From an uncultured Vampirovibrio sp. (GTDB taxonomy: Bacteria > Cyanobacteriota > Vampirovibrionia > Gastranaerophilales > Gastranaerophilaceae): DNA of 64,000 nt. Numbering within the stretch: the first letter of the stretch is position 1; the number at the start of each line of letters is the position of its first letter. Both the position numbers and the translations under genes were made by a program. Shown piece after piece: positions 17,976 through 26,466 of this stretch. Under the pieces are notes generated by a model. The model was not told where the DNA came from and ran no database searches. It saw only the letters and a list, made by a program, of their open reading frames with translations. Location: positions 1 to 64,000 of the forward strand of contig CAJTXT010000004.1 in the NCBI GenBank assembly GCA_910583875.1, in the 5' to 3' direction.

Positions 17976-19529
17976 TTACATTGAAGAACGATATTGAATG
18001 GCTTGTGCGATATGTTTAGCTTGAATATTTTCACTTGCATCTAAATCGGCAATTGTTCTAGCTAGTTTTAATAGTCTATCATAAGCTCTTGCTGAAAGAT
18101 TAAATTTTGATACAGCCCCTTTGATCATTGCAGCACTGCTTTCATCAAGTTTACAGAATTTTCTTATTAATTTAGGAGTTAATTCTGAATTAGTATAAAT
18201 TCCAAGTCCTTTATATCTTTCTAACTGGATATTTCTTGCATTTATAACTCTCTCACGTATTTGTTCTGAAGTTTCAACGCAGGGAGCATTTTGCTCCATT
18301 AATTCATTTAGTTTTAAGCGTGGTACATCAATGACTATATCAATTCTGTCTAGTAATGGACCTGATAGTTTAGAACGATATTGTTTAATTTGATATTCGC
18401 TGCAAGTACATTGTTTTTCGCTGTCGCCTAGATATCCGCAAGGGCAAGGGTTCATTGCTGCAAGTAAAATAAAATCAGACGGAAATTTAAGTCTCATTTT
18501 CGCTCTTGCAATAACAATTTCGCCGTCTTCTAACGGTTGGCGTAATACTTCAAGCACGCTTCTTGGAAATTCAACAAATTCATCAAGAAATAAAACCCCT
18601 CTGTGTGCAAGAGTAATTTCCCCGGGTTTAGGATTTGTACCGCCACCTATTATACCAATTGCAGAAGCTGTATGATGAACACTTCGGAACGGTCTTGTTG
18701 TAATTAACGGCTTATTAGGATTAACAAGTGAACTTATACTATATATTTTTGTTAGTTCTATTGATTCTTCAAAGGTTAATGGCGGTAATATTGAAGAAAA
18801 ACATTTTGCAAGTAATGTTTTTCCAGACCCGGGAGGCCCTGACATTAAAAGATTATGCGCACCTGCCGCTGCTATTTCCATAGCTTTTTTAGCTTTTAAT
18901 TGCCCTTTCACATCTTTAAAATCAAAGTAGCCGTCCTGCTCTGTTTTTTCTTGCATATATTCATTTATATTAACAATAACAGGTTCAAGCTTTTTATATT
19001 CGGGTGATGATTTATTAAAATGATTTACCAGTTCATTCAAATTTTTAGCGCCGATAACAGTTAATCCACCTATAATAGCAGCTTCTTTCGCATTGTCATT
19101 TGGCACTATTATTGTTTTTATGCCTTGTTCTTTTAGACCTGCTGCAATTGGCAGGACACCTGAAACTCCGCGCAATGAACCATCTAAAGAAAGTTCTCCG
19201 ATAAAAGCTGTATCTTTAAAATCATTTTTCTCTATTATGCCTGTTTTAGAAAGTATTCCAATTGCAATAGGCAAATCATAATAACTGCCTATTTTCTTGA
19301 TATCCGCAGGAGCAAGATTTATTACTACTTTTTTATTTGGAAATTCATATCCTGAATTTTTAATAGCAGAGCGAACTCTTTCTTTTGCTTCACTAATTGA
19401 CATATCTGGCAAGCCGACAATTGACACGGAAGGCAAAGAATTATTTACATCAACTTCTACAAGTATTTTGTAAACATCAAGTCCTATAACGCAAGCTGTT
19501 AAAATTTGTGATATCACAATGAAATCCAT
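17976..19529 (-). CDS. comM: YifB/ComM-family AAA+ Mg-chelatase-like ATPase
   Basis: The N-terminal domain reads VEVDVNNSLPSVSIVGLPDM and SISEAKERVRSAIKNSGYEF, the ComM/YifB signature with the Lon-like S5 fold. The AAA+ core has Walker A GPPGSGKTLL (about 230), HRGVLFLDE as Walker B and a Cys cluster CPCGYLGDSEKQCTC typical of this family. The C-terminal Mg_chelatase_C domain ends RAYDRLLKLARTIADLD. ComM is a hexameric helicase that aids branch migration when incoming DNA is integrated. At 517 aa it is full length. The closely packed downstream gene hsdM is on the same strand. Confidence 0.9.
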   Translation of the reverse strand: MDFIVISQILTACVIGLDVYKILVEVDVNNSLPSVSIVGLPDMSISEAKERVRSAIKNSGYEFPNKKVVINLAPADIKKIGSYYDLPIAIGILSKTGIIEKNDFKDTAFIGELSLDGSLRGVSGVLPIAAGLKEQGIKTIIVPNDNAKEAAIIGGLTVIGAKNLNELVNHFNKSSPEYKKLEPVIVNINEYMQEKTEQDGYFDFKDVKGQLKAKKAMEIAAAGAHNLLMSGPPGSGKTLLAKCFSSILPPLTFEESIELTKIYSISSLVNPNKPLITTRPFRSVHHTASAIGIIGGGTNPKPGEITLAHRGVLFLDEFVEFPRSVLEVLRQPLEDGEIVIARAKMRLKFPSDFILLAAMNPCPCGYLGDSEKQCTCSEYQIKQYRSKLSGPLLDRIDIVIDVPRLKLNELMEQNAPCVETSEQIRERVINARNIQLERYKGLGIYTNSELTPKLIRKFCKLDESSAAMIKGAVSKFNLSARAYDRLLKLARTIADLDASENIQAKHIAQAIQYRSSM

Positions 19530-19650
19530 TTATTTTATTAACTTTTGCAAGTATATATCATATTAGAGGTACAATCAAGAAAATTATGTAGGGTTTAATA
19601 ATAGTTTTTATTAAAAATGCTTAAAATCATTACTAAAACTAAATATCAAC

Positions 19651-19752
19651 CGTCATGCTGAACTTGTTTCAGCATCTTAGAGTTGTAGATTTAAACATTA
19701 TAAATGATTGCATTTTTTGTTGGTAAGATGCTGAAACAAGTTCAGCATGACG
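19651..19752. repeat. dispersed inverted hairpin repeat, copy 3
   Basis: CGTCATGCTGAACTTGTTTC... at the left and its inverse complement ending GCATGACG at the right enclose an AT-rich interior. Both arms carry the TGCTGAA/TTCAGCA stem. It lies between the start of yifB and the sdaAB promoter region. Confidence 0.85.
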
Positions 19753-19784
19753 ATTTTGACTATATTTTAAACATATTGGATAAA

Positions 19785-19971
19785 AAAGTGTATATTATCC
19801 ATTTGTTGTAAAGCATGTTAAGAATTGTAAAATTGCAAAACAAAAAGCGCATTTAAATTTTTTCACGGTTATTAAAGAAAATGTAAGACTCATAAAAAAG
19901 TCTAAACTGAACAACTATCTACCAAAACTAACCTAGTTAACGCTCTTTTCCTAACAAAAGAGCTTTTTTTT
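19785..19971 (+). ncRNA. candidate small RNA ending in an intrinsic terminator
   Basis: No reading frame explains the stretch between hairpin repeat copy 3 and the terminator at 19942-19971. A possible promoter is TTGACT (19756-19761), 17 nt, then GATAAA. A small hairpin AGACT/AGTCT occurs near 19886-19904. The transcript would be roughly 180 nt. It does not match 6S, SRP, tmRNA or RNase P motifs that I know. This is a weak call based on position and terminator. Confidence 0.25.
19942..19971 (+). terminator. intrinsic terminator
   Basis: Stem GCTCTTTT/AAAAGAGC with loop CCTAAC is followed by eight T residues. It faces plus-strand transcripts, yet no plus-strand gene precedes it, which implies an upstream RNA gene or leader. 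Confidence 0.75.
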
Positions 19972-20089
19972 ATGCAAAAGTAATATCTGAAGCTTTGGGG
20001 ATTGTCTTTGAAGTCCATTGATTTTAGGTACGCGAAATCACAGGACGAAAAGACAATCCCCAAAGCTTCAGATATTACTTTTGCATAAA
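19969..20089. repeat. perfect 41-bp inverted repeat with 39-bp spacer
   Basis: The arms 19969-20009 and 20049-20089 are exact inverse complements over 41 bp (outer end TTTATGCAAAAG, inner end GGATTGTCTTT). Inside the spacer GTCC/GGAC and GATTT/AAATC continue the pairing, so one nearly continuous ~50-bp hairpin can form with TAGGTACGCG as its tip. The right arm contains the -35 box of the sdaAB promoter and the left arm abuts a terminator T tract. No gene lies within. Confidence 0.92.
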
Positions 20090-20109
20090 CTTAATAAAAC
20101 CCATATAAT
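20081..20109 (+). promoter_or_regulatory. sdaAB promoter, probably leaderless
   Basis: TTGCAT (20081-20086), a 17-nt spacer and TATAAT (20104-20109) form a good sigma-70-type promoter. Only 7 nt separate the -10 box from ATG 20117, so the transcript should start at or beside the start codon. The -35 box lies inside the right arm of the 41-bp inverted repeat. Confidence 0.65.
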
Positions 20110-20116
20110 TAACATT

Positions 20117-20785
20117 ATGAAACAACGTTCACTATTTGATGTAATATCTCCTATAATGACAGGTCCATCCAGTTCTCATACAGCAGGCGCGGTAAGGCTT
20201 GGTCTTCTTGCAAGAAATATATATAAAGATATCCCTTCAAAAATAACTTTTAGGCTTTATAATTCTTTTGCTCAAACAGGAAAAGGCCACGGAACTGATA
20301 AGGGTTTACTTGCAGGTCTGCTTGGTTTTAATGTGGATAGCGAAAATATAAAAAACATTTTTAATCTTTCAATTATTCAAAATATTGATATTAACTATGA
20401 ATATGAACAAAATTTAGACAGGCACCCGAATGCTGTTGATTTTATTTTAGAAGGTTCTATAAATATGATAATTTCCGGAAACTCTGTTGGAGCGGGTAAT
20501 GTTGAAATTGTAAAAATAGATGACTTTGCGACTAAAATTTCCGGTGAATATAATACTCTGATTTTATTTTATAAAGATAAACCCGGCATGATATCAAAGG
20601 TTTCAACTTTAATACAGAAGGAAAATATAAATATAGCATCATTGGATTGTGACAGAAATGCAAGAGGGAAAACAGCTTCTATGTGCATTTGTTTAGATGG
20701 TGAAATTCCTCAAAATATTATTTCTGAAATTGAAAAAATAGAAGATGTATATTTTGTCAGAAATGTCAGGAAATTAGAGGCTTAA
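20117..20785 (+). CDS. sdaAB: L-serine dehydratase, beta subunit
   Basis: The two-subunit iron-sulfur serine dehydratase converts L-serine to pyruvate and ammonia. This subunit shows DVISPIMTGPSSSHTAGAVR near the N-terminus and a C-terminal ACT domain (TLILFYKDKPGMISKVSTLI, about 148-167), which senses amino acids. At 222 aa it matches the family. ATG 20117 starts the conserved region; the frame is open upstream only across the inverted repeat. There is no ribosome-binding site, consistent with the leaderless promoter. The alpha subunit gene follows with no gap. Confidence 0.92.
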   Translation: MKQRSLFDVISPIMTGPSSSHTAGAVRLGLLARNIYKDIPSKITFRLYNSFAQTGKGHGTDKGLLAGLLGFNVDSENIKNIFNLSIIQNIDINYEYEQNLDRHPNAVDFILEGSINMIISGNSVGAGNVEIVKIDDFATKISGEYNTLILFYKDKPGMISKVSTLIQKENINIASLDCDRNARGKTASMCICLDGEIPQNIISEIEKIEDVYFVRNVRKLEA

Positions 20786-21688
20786 ATGGAATATTCAATT
20801 AATACTTTTGAAAAATTACTAAATGCCTGTGAAAAAGAAAATAAAAAAATATATGAAATTATGCAGGAAAAAGAAGCTTCTGATTTTGAAATAACAGTTG
20901 AAGAAGTTCGGAAAAAAACATTAAAAAATATTCAGGCAATGAAAGAAGCAATCAAAAAAGGCTTGAATTCAACGGAAAAATCAATAAGCGGACTATGCGG
21001 GGATGATTGCTATAAGTTGGAAAATAAATATAAACAAAAAAAAGCATTATTTGGCAGACTTTTTGAAAAGATTACAACCTATGCATTAGCTACAATGGAA
21101 GAAAATCTTAGAATGAATAAAATTGTAGCGTGTCCGACAGCGGGTTCTTGCGGCATTGTTCCGGCAGTTATTATTGCTTTGGCAGAAGAATACGATTTAT
21201 CAGAAGAAGAACAAATAAATGCTCTTATTACGGCAGGTACAATAGGTTATGTTATATCATCAAAAGTAGCAATGGCAGGAGCTGTTGCTGGCTGTCAAGC
21301 TGAATGCGGAGTTGCTTCCGCTATGAGTGCAGCAGCTGCTGTTCAAATTTTAGGCGGTAATGACAACCAAATAGTAAATGCAGCTGCTTTAGCGTTAAAG
21401 AATTTACTAGGGTTAACGTGTGATCCTGTTGCAGGCTTAGTTGAAATTCCTTGCGTGAAACGAAATGTATTTTTGGCTATTCATGCCATTACTGCTGCTG
21501 AACTTTCATTATCAAAGATAGAAAGTAAAATTCCGTATGATGAAGTTATAGATGCAATGGTTCAAACAGGGCAGTTAATGTCACCATTATTAAAAGAAAC
21601 ATCTCAAGGCGGTTTAGCAGTTACAAAAACAGGGAAATTTATTAATAAAGATTTAAAATCTAAATATACAATGTTAGAAGGAAAATAA
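20786..21688 (+). CDS. sdaAA: L-serine dehydratase, iron-sulfur alpha subunit
   Basis: This is the catalytic 4Fe-4S subunit. Cluster-region motifs are CPTAGSCGIVPA, GCQAECGVASAMS and CDPVAGLVEIPC, and the cysteines in them are the expected ligands. At 300 aa it has family length. Its ATG directly follows the sdaAB stop, with TTAGAGG as the ribosome site, so the two subunits are made together. With dapL, gltD-like and pheA nearby, the region is rich in amino-acid metabolism, though not one operon. Confidence 0.93.
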   Translation: MEYSINTFEKLLNACEKENKKIYEIMQEKEASDFEITVEEVRKKTLKNIQAMKEAIKKGLNSTEKSISGLCGDDCYKLENKYKQKKALFGRLFEKITTYALATMEENLRMNKIVACPTAGSCGIVPAVIIALAEEYDLSEEEQINALITAGTIGYVISSKVAMAGAVAGCQAECGVASAMSAAAAVQILGGNDNQIVNAAALALKNLLGLTCDPVAGLVEIPCVKRNVFLAIHAITAAELSLSKIESKIPYDEVIDAMVQTGQLMSPLLKETSQGGLAVTKTGKFINKDLKSKYTMLEGK

Positions 21689-21690
21689 GA

Positions 21691-22014
21691 ATGGCAGAAG
21701 GAAAAAATCCGTTATTATCAGGTTTAGAGCAATCTTTAATTAGTTTTTTGTCTCAGAAAAAAGATATTGAAGAAAAAATTAGTGGTGGTGCCAGAAGAAT
21801 AAGAGGATTAACTTTTAATATAGATTTAAGAAATGAAAAGAAGGTATATTTTACAGTTCAGATTGGTATGTGTGAGGCTGCTTTTAATGTTAATACAGGC
21901 TTAAAAGAACGAGGAAGCTGTTATGGTATAGAAAGATATGTTCGTGATTGGTTTGAACGTCCTAGTGTTCAGACAGAAATAAAAAGCTATATCAGTTCAC
22001 ATACAAGAAATTAA
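21691..22014 (+). CDS. hypothetical protein, 107 aa, third gene after sdaAB-sdaAA
   Basis: It starts 2 bp after the sdaAA stop, preceded by AGAAGGAAAATAAGA, and ends at a terminator, so it is cotranscribed with serine dehydratase. The sequence has a helical N-terminus (GLEQSLISFLSQKKDIEEKI) and a beta-type core (FNIDLRNEKKVYFTVQIGMCEAAFN) with no membrane segment. I do not recognise a family. It may be lineage-specific. Confidence 0.68.
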   Translation: MAEGKNPLLSGLEQSLISFLSQKKDIEEKISGGARRIRGLTFNIDLRNEKKVYFTVQIGMCEAAFNVNTGLKERGSCYGIERYVRDWFERPSVQTEIKSYISSHTRN

Positions 22015-22043
22015 AAAAGAGGAGTTTTTAAAACTCCTCTTTT
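22015..22043. terminator. bidirectional terminator between the sda operon and dapL
   Basis: AAAAGAGGAGTTTT and AAAACTCCTCTTTT form a 14-bp stem with T tracts in both directions. It can end both the plus-strand sda operon and minus-strand dapL, whose 3' ends face each other here. Confidence 0.85.
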
Positions 22044-22051
22044 GGGTTAAT

Positions 22052-23230
22052 TTAAAATAATTTTGAAAATCTTTCCATAGCTTCAATTGTTTTTTCTCTG
22101 CTTCCAAAAGATGTTAATCTAAAATAGCCTTCGCCGTTATTTCCAAAACCTGACCCTGGGGTTCCTACAACTGCTATATTATTTAATAAATAATCAAAGA
22201 ACTGCCAAGATGTCATACTGTTTGGGCATTTTATCCAAATATAAGGTGAGTGTTTACCGCCTGTATACCAAATTCCTTTTTTATCCATAGTTTCAGCAAT
22301 TATTTTGGCGTTTTCACTATAGTAGGCAATATTTTCTTTTATTTGTTCTTGTCCTTTTTCGGAAAAAATAGCTTCTGCCCCTTTTTGAATAATATAAGGT
22401 ACACCGTTAAATTTAGTTGTTTGACGTCTTAACCAGAATTTATGAAGTGAAGTACCTTGTTTTTCAAGTTTTTTCGGAACAACTGTATAACCGCATCTGG
22501 TTCCTGTGAAACCTGCTGTTTTAGAGAAAGAACAGAACTCAATTGCACATTTTTTTGCACCTTCAATTTCATAAATGCTGCTTGGTAATTCTTCTGATTT
22601 TATAAAACATTCATAAGCAGCGTCAAAAAGAATAACAGCATCATTTTTAAGTGCATAATCAACCCATTTTTTTAAACCGTCTTCTGTGTAAACAGCACCT
22701 GTAGGGTTATTGGGTGAACAAATGTAGATAATATCACATTTTACATTTTCGTCAGGTAAAGGAAGAAATCCGTTTTGTTCATTCGCATTTGCGTAAATAA
22801 TTTTTCTTCCTGCCATTATGTTTGTATCAACATATACAGGATAAACTGGGTCTGGAACTAATACTGTATTATCAAGACCAAAAATATCAAGGATATTACC
22901 TAAATCACTTTTTGCACCATCAGAAATAAAAATTTCATCAGCTTCTATATTTACAGATTTTCTTTCATAATACTTTTTTATAGCTTCTCTTAAAAAAGCA
23001 TAACCTTGCTCTGGTCCATATCCTTTAAATGTTTCTTGAACTCCCATTTGATCTGCTGCTTTTTTTATAGCATCAACAACTACAGGAGCTAAAGGCAATG
23101 TTACATCGCCAATACCAAGTCTTATAATATTTTTCTCAGGATTATCTTTAATAAATTGATTTACTTTTTTTGCGATAGTTGAGAATAGATAACTATCTTC
23201 TAAATTTAAGTAATTTTGATTAATGTTCAT
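22052..23230 (-). CDS. dapL: LL-diaminopimelate aminotransferase
   Basis: This fold-type I aminotransferase makes LL-diaminopimelate from tetrahydrodipicolinate in one step, feeding lysine and peptidoglycan synthesis. Landmarks are IRLGIGDVTLPLAPVVVDAI, the GYGPEQGYAFLREAI block, CSPNNPTGAVY, FDAAYECFI and the PLP lysine in SFSKTAGFTGTRCGY. At 392 aa it is close to plant and cyanobacterial DapL. GGAGAC upstream of ATG 23230 decides the start against a longer frame. DapL is found in cyanobacteria, plants, Chlamydia and some anaerobes, so it supports the lineage inference. Confidence 0.93.
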   Translation of the reverse strand: MNINQNYLNLEDSYLFSTIAKKVNQFIKDNPEKNIIRLGIGDVTLPLAPVVVDAIKKAADQMGVQETFKGYGPEQGYAFLREAIKKYYERKSVNIEADEIFISDGAKSDLGNILDIFGLDNTVLVPDPVYPVYVDTNIMAGRKIIYANANEQNGFLPLPDENVKCDIIYICSPNNPTGAVYTEDGLKKWVDYALKNDAVILFDAAYECFIKSEELPSSIYEIEGAKKCAIEFCSFSKTAGFTGTRCGYTVVPKKLEKQGTSLHKFWLRRQTTKFNGVPYIIQKGAEAIFSEKGQEQIKENIAYYSENAKIIAETMDKKGIWYTGGKHSPYIWIKCPNSMTSWQFFDYLLNNIAVVGTPGSGFGNNGEGYFRLTSFGSREKTIEAMERFSKLF

Positions 23231-23364
23231 AATGTCTCCAACTAATTTATGCCAAATATTATTATACATAAAGAATGAGTTTTGTTAAAAATTTTGCATA
23301 TTATTAGAAATATAAGATTATATTTATAGTATAATTTTGTATATTCAGAAAAAAGGATAAAAAA

Positions 23365-24735
23365 ATGGCAGTAAGACAAAGACAACATGAACAAGACCCA
23401 ATGGTCAGAAGAACAAATTTTGAAGCGGTTGAATCTAATTTGACAGATGAACAAGCAAAATTAGAAGCAAGCCGTTGTTTAAATTGTAAAAATCCAAGAT
23501 GCGTTCAAGGATGTCCGGTAAATATTAATATTCCTGAATTCATCCACGCAATAAAAGAAGGTGAAATAGAAAAAGCAGGCGATGTAATAAGAGAATCAAG
23601 CTTACTTCCTTCTGTATGCGGAAGAGTTTGCCCTCAAGAACGTCAATGTGAAGGCAAATGTGTTTTAGGTATTAAATCTGAACCAATCGCTATCGGTGCA
23701 TTGGAAAGATATGTTGGTGACGCAACTTCATTAAAAGTTGGTGAAATAAAAGAATCAGGCAAGAAAGTTGCAATTATCGGCTCGGGCTGTGCAGGTATTA
23801 CAGCAGCAGCTGACTTAAGAAAAGCAGGTCATGAAGTAGTTGTATTTGAAGCATTACATAAATTAGGCGGTGTATTAAGATATGGTATTCCTCCATTCAG
23901 ATTACCAAGAACATTCTTAGATAAAGAAATTTCTAACCTTAAAGCAATGGGAGTTAAATTTGTAACTAACGTTGTTGTAGGTAAATCAATAACAGTTAAA
24001 CAATTAAAAGATGATGGTTTTGATGCTATTGTTATCGGTTCAGGTGCTGGTTTACCTAAAATGATGGGTATCTCTGGTGAAAACTTAAACGGTGTTTTCT
24101 CTGCTAATGAATTTTTAACAAGAGTTAACTTAATGCAAGCTAACTTAGAAGAAACTGCAACACCTATTAGAGTTGGCGAAAAAGCTGCAATCATCGGCGG
24201 TGGTAACGTTGCAATGGATGCTGCAAGAGTTGCTGTTAGAGTTGGCTTTAAAGAAGTTTATATTGTTTATAGAAGAACAGAAGCTGAATTACCTGCTCGT
24301 TTAGAAGAAATTCGTCACGCTAAAGAAGAAGGCGTTATCTTTAAATTCTTACATGCTCCAAAAGAAATCTTTAATAAAGACGGTTATGTTGCAGGCATGC
24401 AGTTTGAAATTATGGAATTAGGCGAGCCTGATGAATCAGGAAGAAGAAAACCAATTCCTACAGGTCAAACCGTTGATTTAGATGTTGATACAGTTGTTGT
24501 TGCTTTAGGTACCGGTCCAAACCCAACAATTCAAGCTTCAATGTTAAAAGATAATATGGATTTAGAAACAAATCCAAAAGGTTATATTGTAATCGATGCT
24601 GAATCTGGCAGAACATCTATTGATGGTGTATATGCAGGCGGTGACGTTGCTCCAACCGGTTCATCTACAGCTATTAATGCTATGGGTGCAGGCAAAAGAG
24701 CAGCTAAAGCTATCAATGAATATCTAGCAAAATAA
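23365..24735 (+). CDS. NADPH-dependent glutamate synthase small-subunit-type oxidoreductase (GltA/GltD family)
   Basis: The N-terminal 4Fe-4S region has CLNCKNPRCVQGCP and CGRVCPQERQCEGKC. FAD-binding GSGCAGITAAADLRKAGH and a second dinucleotide motif GGGNVAMDAARVAVR follow, ending with GVYAGGDVAPTGSSTAINAM. 456 aa fits the homotetrameric NADPH glutamate synthase type. It supplies electrons from NADPH; the stand-alone form often works with a separate amidotransferase or other partner that is not seen here. AAAAGGAT is the ribosome site and TATAAT at 23330-23335 a likely -10 box. Codon use is strikingly biased (GTT, GGT, AAC), suggesting strong expression. Confidence 0.9.
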   Translation: MAVRQRQHEQDPMVRRTNFEAVESNLTDEQAKLEASRCLNCKNPRCVQGCPVNINIPEFIHAIKEGEIEKAGDVIRESSLLPSVCGRVCPQERQCEGKCVLGIKSEPIAIGALERYVGDATSLKVGEIKESGKKVAIIGSGCAGITAAADLRKAGHEVVVFEALHKLGGVLRYGIPPFRLPRTFLDKEISNLKAMGVKFVTNVVVGKSITVKQLKDDGFDAIVIGSGAGLPKMMGISGENLNGVFSANEFLTRVNLMQANLEETATPIRVGEKAAIIGGGNVAMDAARVAVRVGFKEVYIVYRRTEAELPARLEEIRHAKEEGVIFKFLHAPKEIFNKDGYVAGMQFEIMELGEPDESGRRKPIPTGQTVDLDVDTVVVALGTGPNPTIQASMLKDNMDLETNPKGYIVIDAESGRTSIDGVYAGGDVAPTGSSTAINAMGAGKRAAKAINEYLAK

Positions 24736-24759
24736 TTTTTTAGAAAATAAATGTAAAAT

Positions 24760-24797
24760 AAACCGAGCTTAAATAAAGCTCGGTTTATTTTTTTATT
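24760..24797 (+). terminator. intrinsic terminator after the glutamate synthase gene
   Basis: AAACCGAGCTT/AAGCTCGGTTT with a 5-nt loop is followed by ATTTTTTTATTT. It overlaps the last codons of the convergent flippase gene. Confidence 0.85.
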
Positions 24798-25786
24798 TCT
24801 TCTTTTATAGTACTTAATGAAATATTGTTCTTTGTTAAAAATATTACAGCAAAAATTGTTGATACAACAGTAATCATTGCTTGTTCTGTAAAGGATATTG
24901 CTAAGGCTGCTTCTTTATTTACATTGTACAATGCAAATGCGGCAATTACGGCTGCTTGATATGGACCTATAAAAATTGATGTAGATGGAATCATGCAAGC
25001 TAATGCAATGAAACTTATTAAAAATAATGAAACTGACCAATGTATATTATATCCAAATGCATGCATTGTTGTTAAAAAGCACAAACATTCAAAAAACCAT
25101 ATACCGAATGAAGATATAAGGGCTATGAAAATATGTTTTGGTGATTTTATTATTTCAAATCCATTGAAAAAGGAATTACAAGTATTATTTATAAAATCTA
25201 TAGTTTTGTGCAGATATTTTGATAAAACAAAATTATTTGTTTTATCTTTTATATAATTGCAAATTTTTTCAGTTTTATTATATTTATAAGAAATAATGCA
25301 TATAATAATTCCTATAAAGATACAAATTCCTGAAAAAATACATAAATTGCCGGCGATTTGATTTTTTTTATAGATAAAAATACCTATACAAAGAAGACAA
25401 AATATTACAAAAACATCAAAAATTCTTTCGAGCATTATACTTCCAAATATTTTTATTTTATTTTGATTGTATTTTTGTCCGGTATAAAAAGCTCTAAATA
25501 AATCTCCAGCTCTTGCAGGAAGTCCAATATTTAATGCTGAACCTGTTAAACATAACGGTATAGCTTCTTTTATCGGAATATTTATTGTTTTAGAAATTAA
25601 TTGCTTAAAACAAAAAGCTCTGCAAGTTTGTGAGCAGATTATAAAGATTGAAAGTAAAAAAATATATTTTGCGTCAAAATTTTTTATAATTTCAAAAAGT
25701 TTTTTTATATCCAAATTTACAAAAACGAAGTATAGAAAGATAAAGGTTATAAAAAATAATATTACTTTTTTTATATTTATCTTCAT
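24785..25786 (-). CDS. flippase-like/lysylphosphatidylglycerol synthase transmembrane domain protein
   Basis: About eight hydrophobic helices fill the protein. The family hallmark LPARAGDLFRAFY (about residues 94-106), following ALNIG, is clear. Such UPF0104/YbhN-like proteins are inner-membrane proteins, and some share the flippase half of MprF. No catalytic synthetase domain is attached, so a transport-like lipid role is more likely than lysine transfer. 333 aa is typical. The minus-strand partner upstream is a TPR protein, 15 bp away, so the two are probably cotranscribed. Confidence 0.82.
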   Translation of the reverse strand: MKINIKKVILFFITFIFLYFVFVNLDIKKLFEIIKNFDAKYIFLLSIFIICSQTCRAFCFKQLISKTINIPIKEAIPLCLTGSALNIGLPARAGDLFRAFYTGQKYNQNKIKIFGSIMLERIFDVFVIFCLLCIGIFIYKKNQIAGNLCIFSGICIFIGIIICIISYKYNKTEKICNYIKDKTNNFVLSKYLHKTIDFINNTCNSFFNGFEIIKSPKHIFIALISSFGIWFFECLCFLTTMHAFGYNIHWSVSLFLISFIALACMIPSTSIFIGPYQAAVIAAFALYNVNKEAALAISFTEQAMITVVSTIFAVIFLTKNNISLSTIKEEIKK

Positions 25787-25801
25787 TTAATAGATATCCA
25801 T

Positions 25802-26380
25802 TTATACTATTTTTAAATTTGAAAGTTTTAGTTTTTTTTGTAAATTAATTTTTTCATTGAGCGTTTCATAATTCAAATTATGAATTGATTTTAATGCAGA
25901 ATTATCAAGCAAATTTTGAGATTGAATAAAAGCAATATATGCTTGTTTATATTTTTTTTGCTGCATTAATATATTTATTTTAATTTCAAAAATTTGCGAG
26001 AAAAGCATATAATTTTCTCTATTTAATATCTCAATAGCTTTTTCACAATATTCTAAAGCAGTTAAATAATTTCCTGTGCAGTATTCACAATTTGCAATTG
26101 CCGCCAATATTTTTGCGTTAGGCATAGAAATTTGTACCGCTTTATAATATAAATTTAATGCTTTTTTTATGAAACCTTTTATAAAACATATATCAGCAAG
26201 CAGCATAATGCTTTTTAAATGATAAGGCGATAGTTTAACTGCTTCTGTTAGTTTTTTATATGCCGTATTAACTTTATTAAAATAGAAAAAATCGTCTTCG
26301 GCTTCTCTACATAAAATTTCTGATTTTATATTTATGACTTTAGAGTCTTTTATATATGAAATGTTGTTAATATTTTGCAT
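25802..26380 (-). CDS. tetratricopeptide-repeat protein, 192 aa
   Basis: Three to four degenerate TPR units can be seen: FFYFNKVNTAYKKLTEAVKL-SPYH, SIMLLADICFIKGFIKKALNLYYKA, AAIANCEYCTGNYLTALEYCEKA and ILMQQKKYKQAYIAFIQS. The final repeat is followed by a short helix. There is no signal peptide. ATG 26380 has TTAGG a few nt upstream; a TTG four codons earlier is possible. It is likely a protein-protein adaptor, cotranscribed with the flippase-like gene. The partner is unknown. Confidence 0.78.
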   Translation of the reverse strand: MQNINNISYIKDSKVINIKSEILCREAEDDFFYFNKVNTAYKKLTEAVKLSPYHLKSIMLLADICFIKGFIKKALNLYYKAVQISMPNAKILAAIANCEYCTGNYLTALEYCEKAIEILNRENYMLFSQIFEIKINILMQQKKYKQAYIAFIQSQNLLDNSALKSIHNLNYETLNEKINLQKKLKLSNLKIV

Positions 26381-26466
26381 TTGCCTAATCAAATATATCT
26401 ACTACCTTATAAATCATAAGGTTTCATACTATTGAAGGGCTATAACAGTTTAAAATATTGGAAGGC

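Noticed and set aside
19785..19971. 6S RNA, SRP RNA or tmRNA
   Set aside because: None of their conserved sequence blocks is visible; only a terminator and a weak promoter remain.
19969..20089. Integron attC site or CRISPR-like repeat
   Set aside because: There are no GTTRRRY/RYYYAAC ends, no bulged bases, no cassette array and no second copy; the arms match perfectly, unlike attC.
23242..23454. Minus-strand reading frame covering the start of the glutamate synthase gene
   Set aside because: It overlaps the coding start and promoter of a well-supported gene and its translation looks like no protein; it is an antisense shadow.
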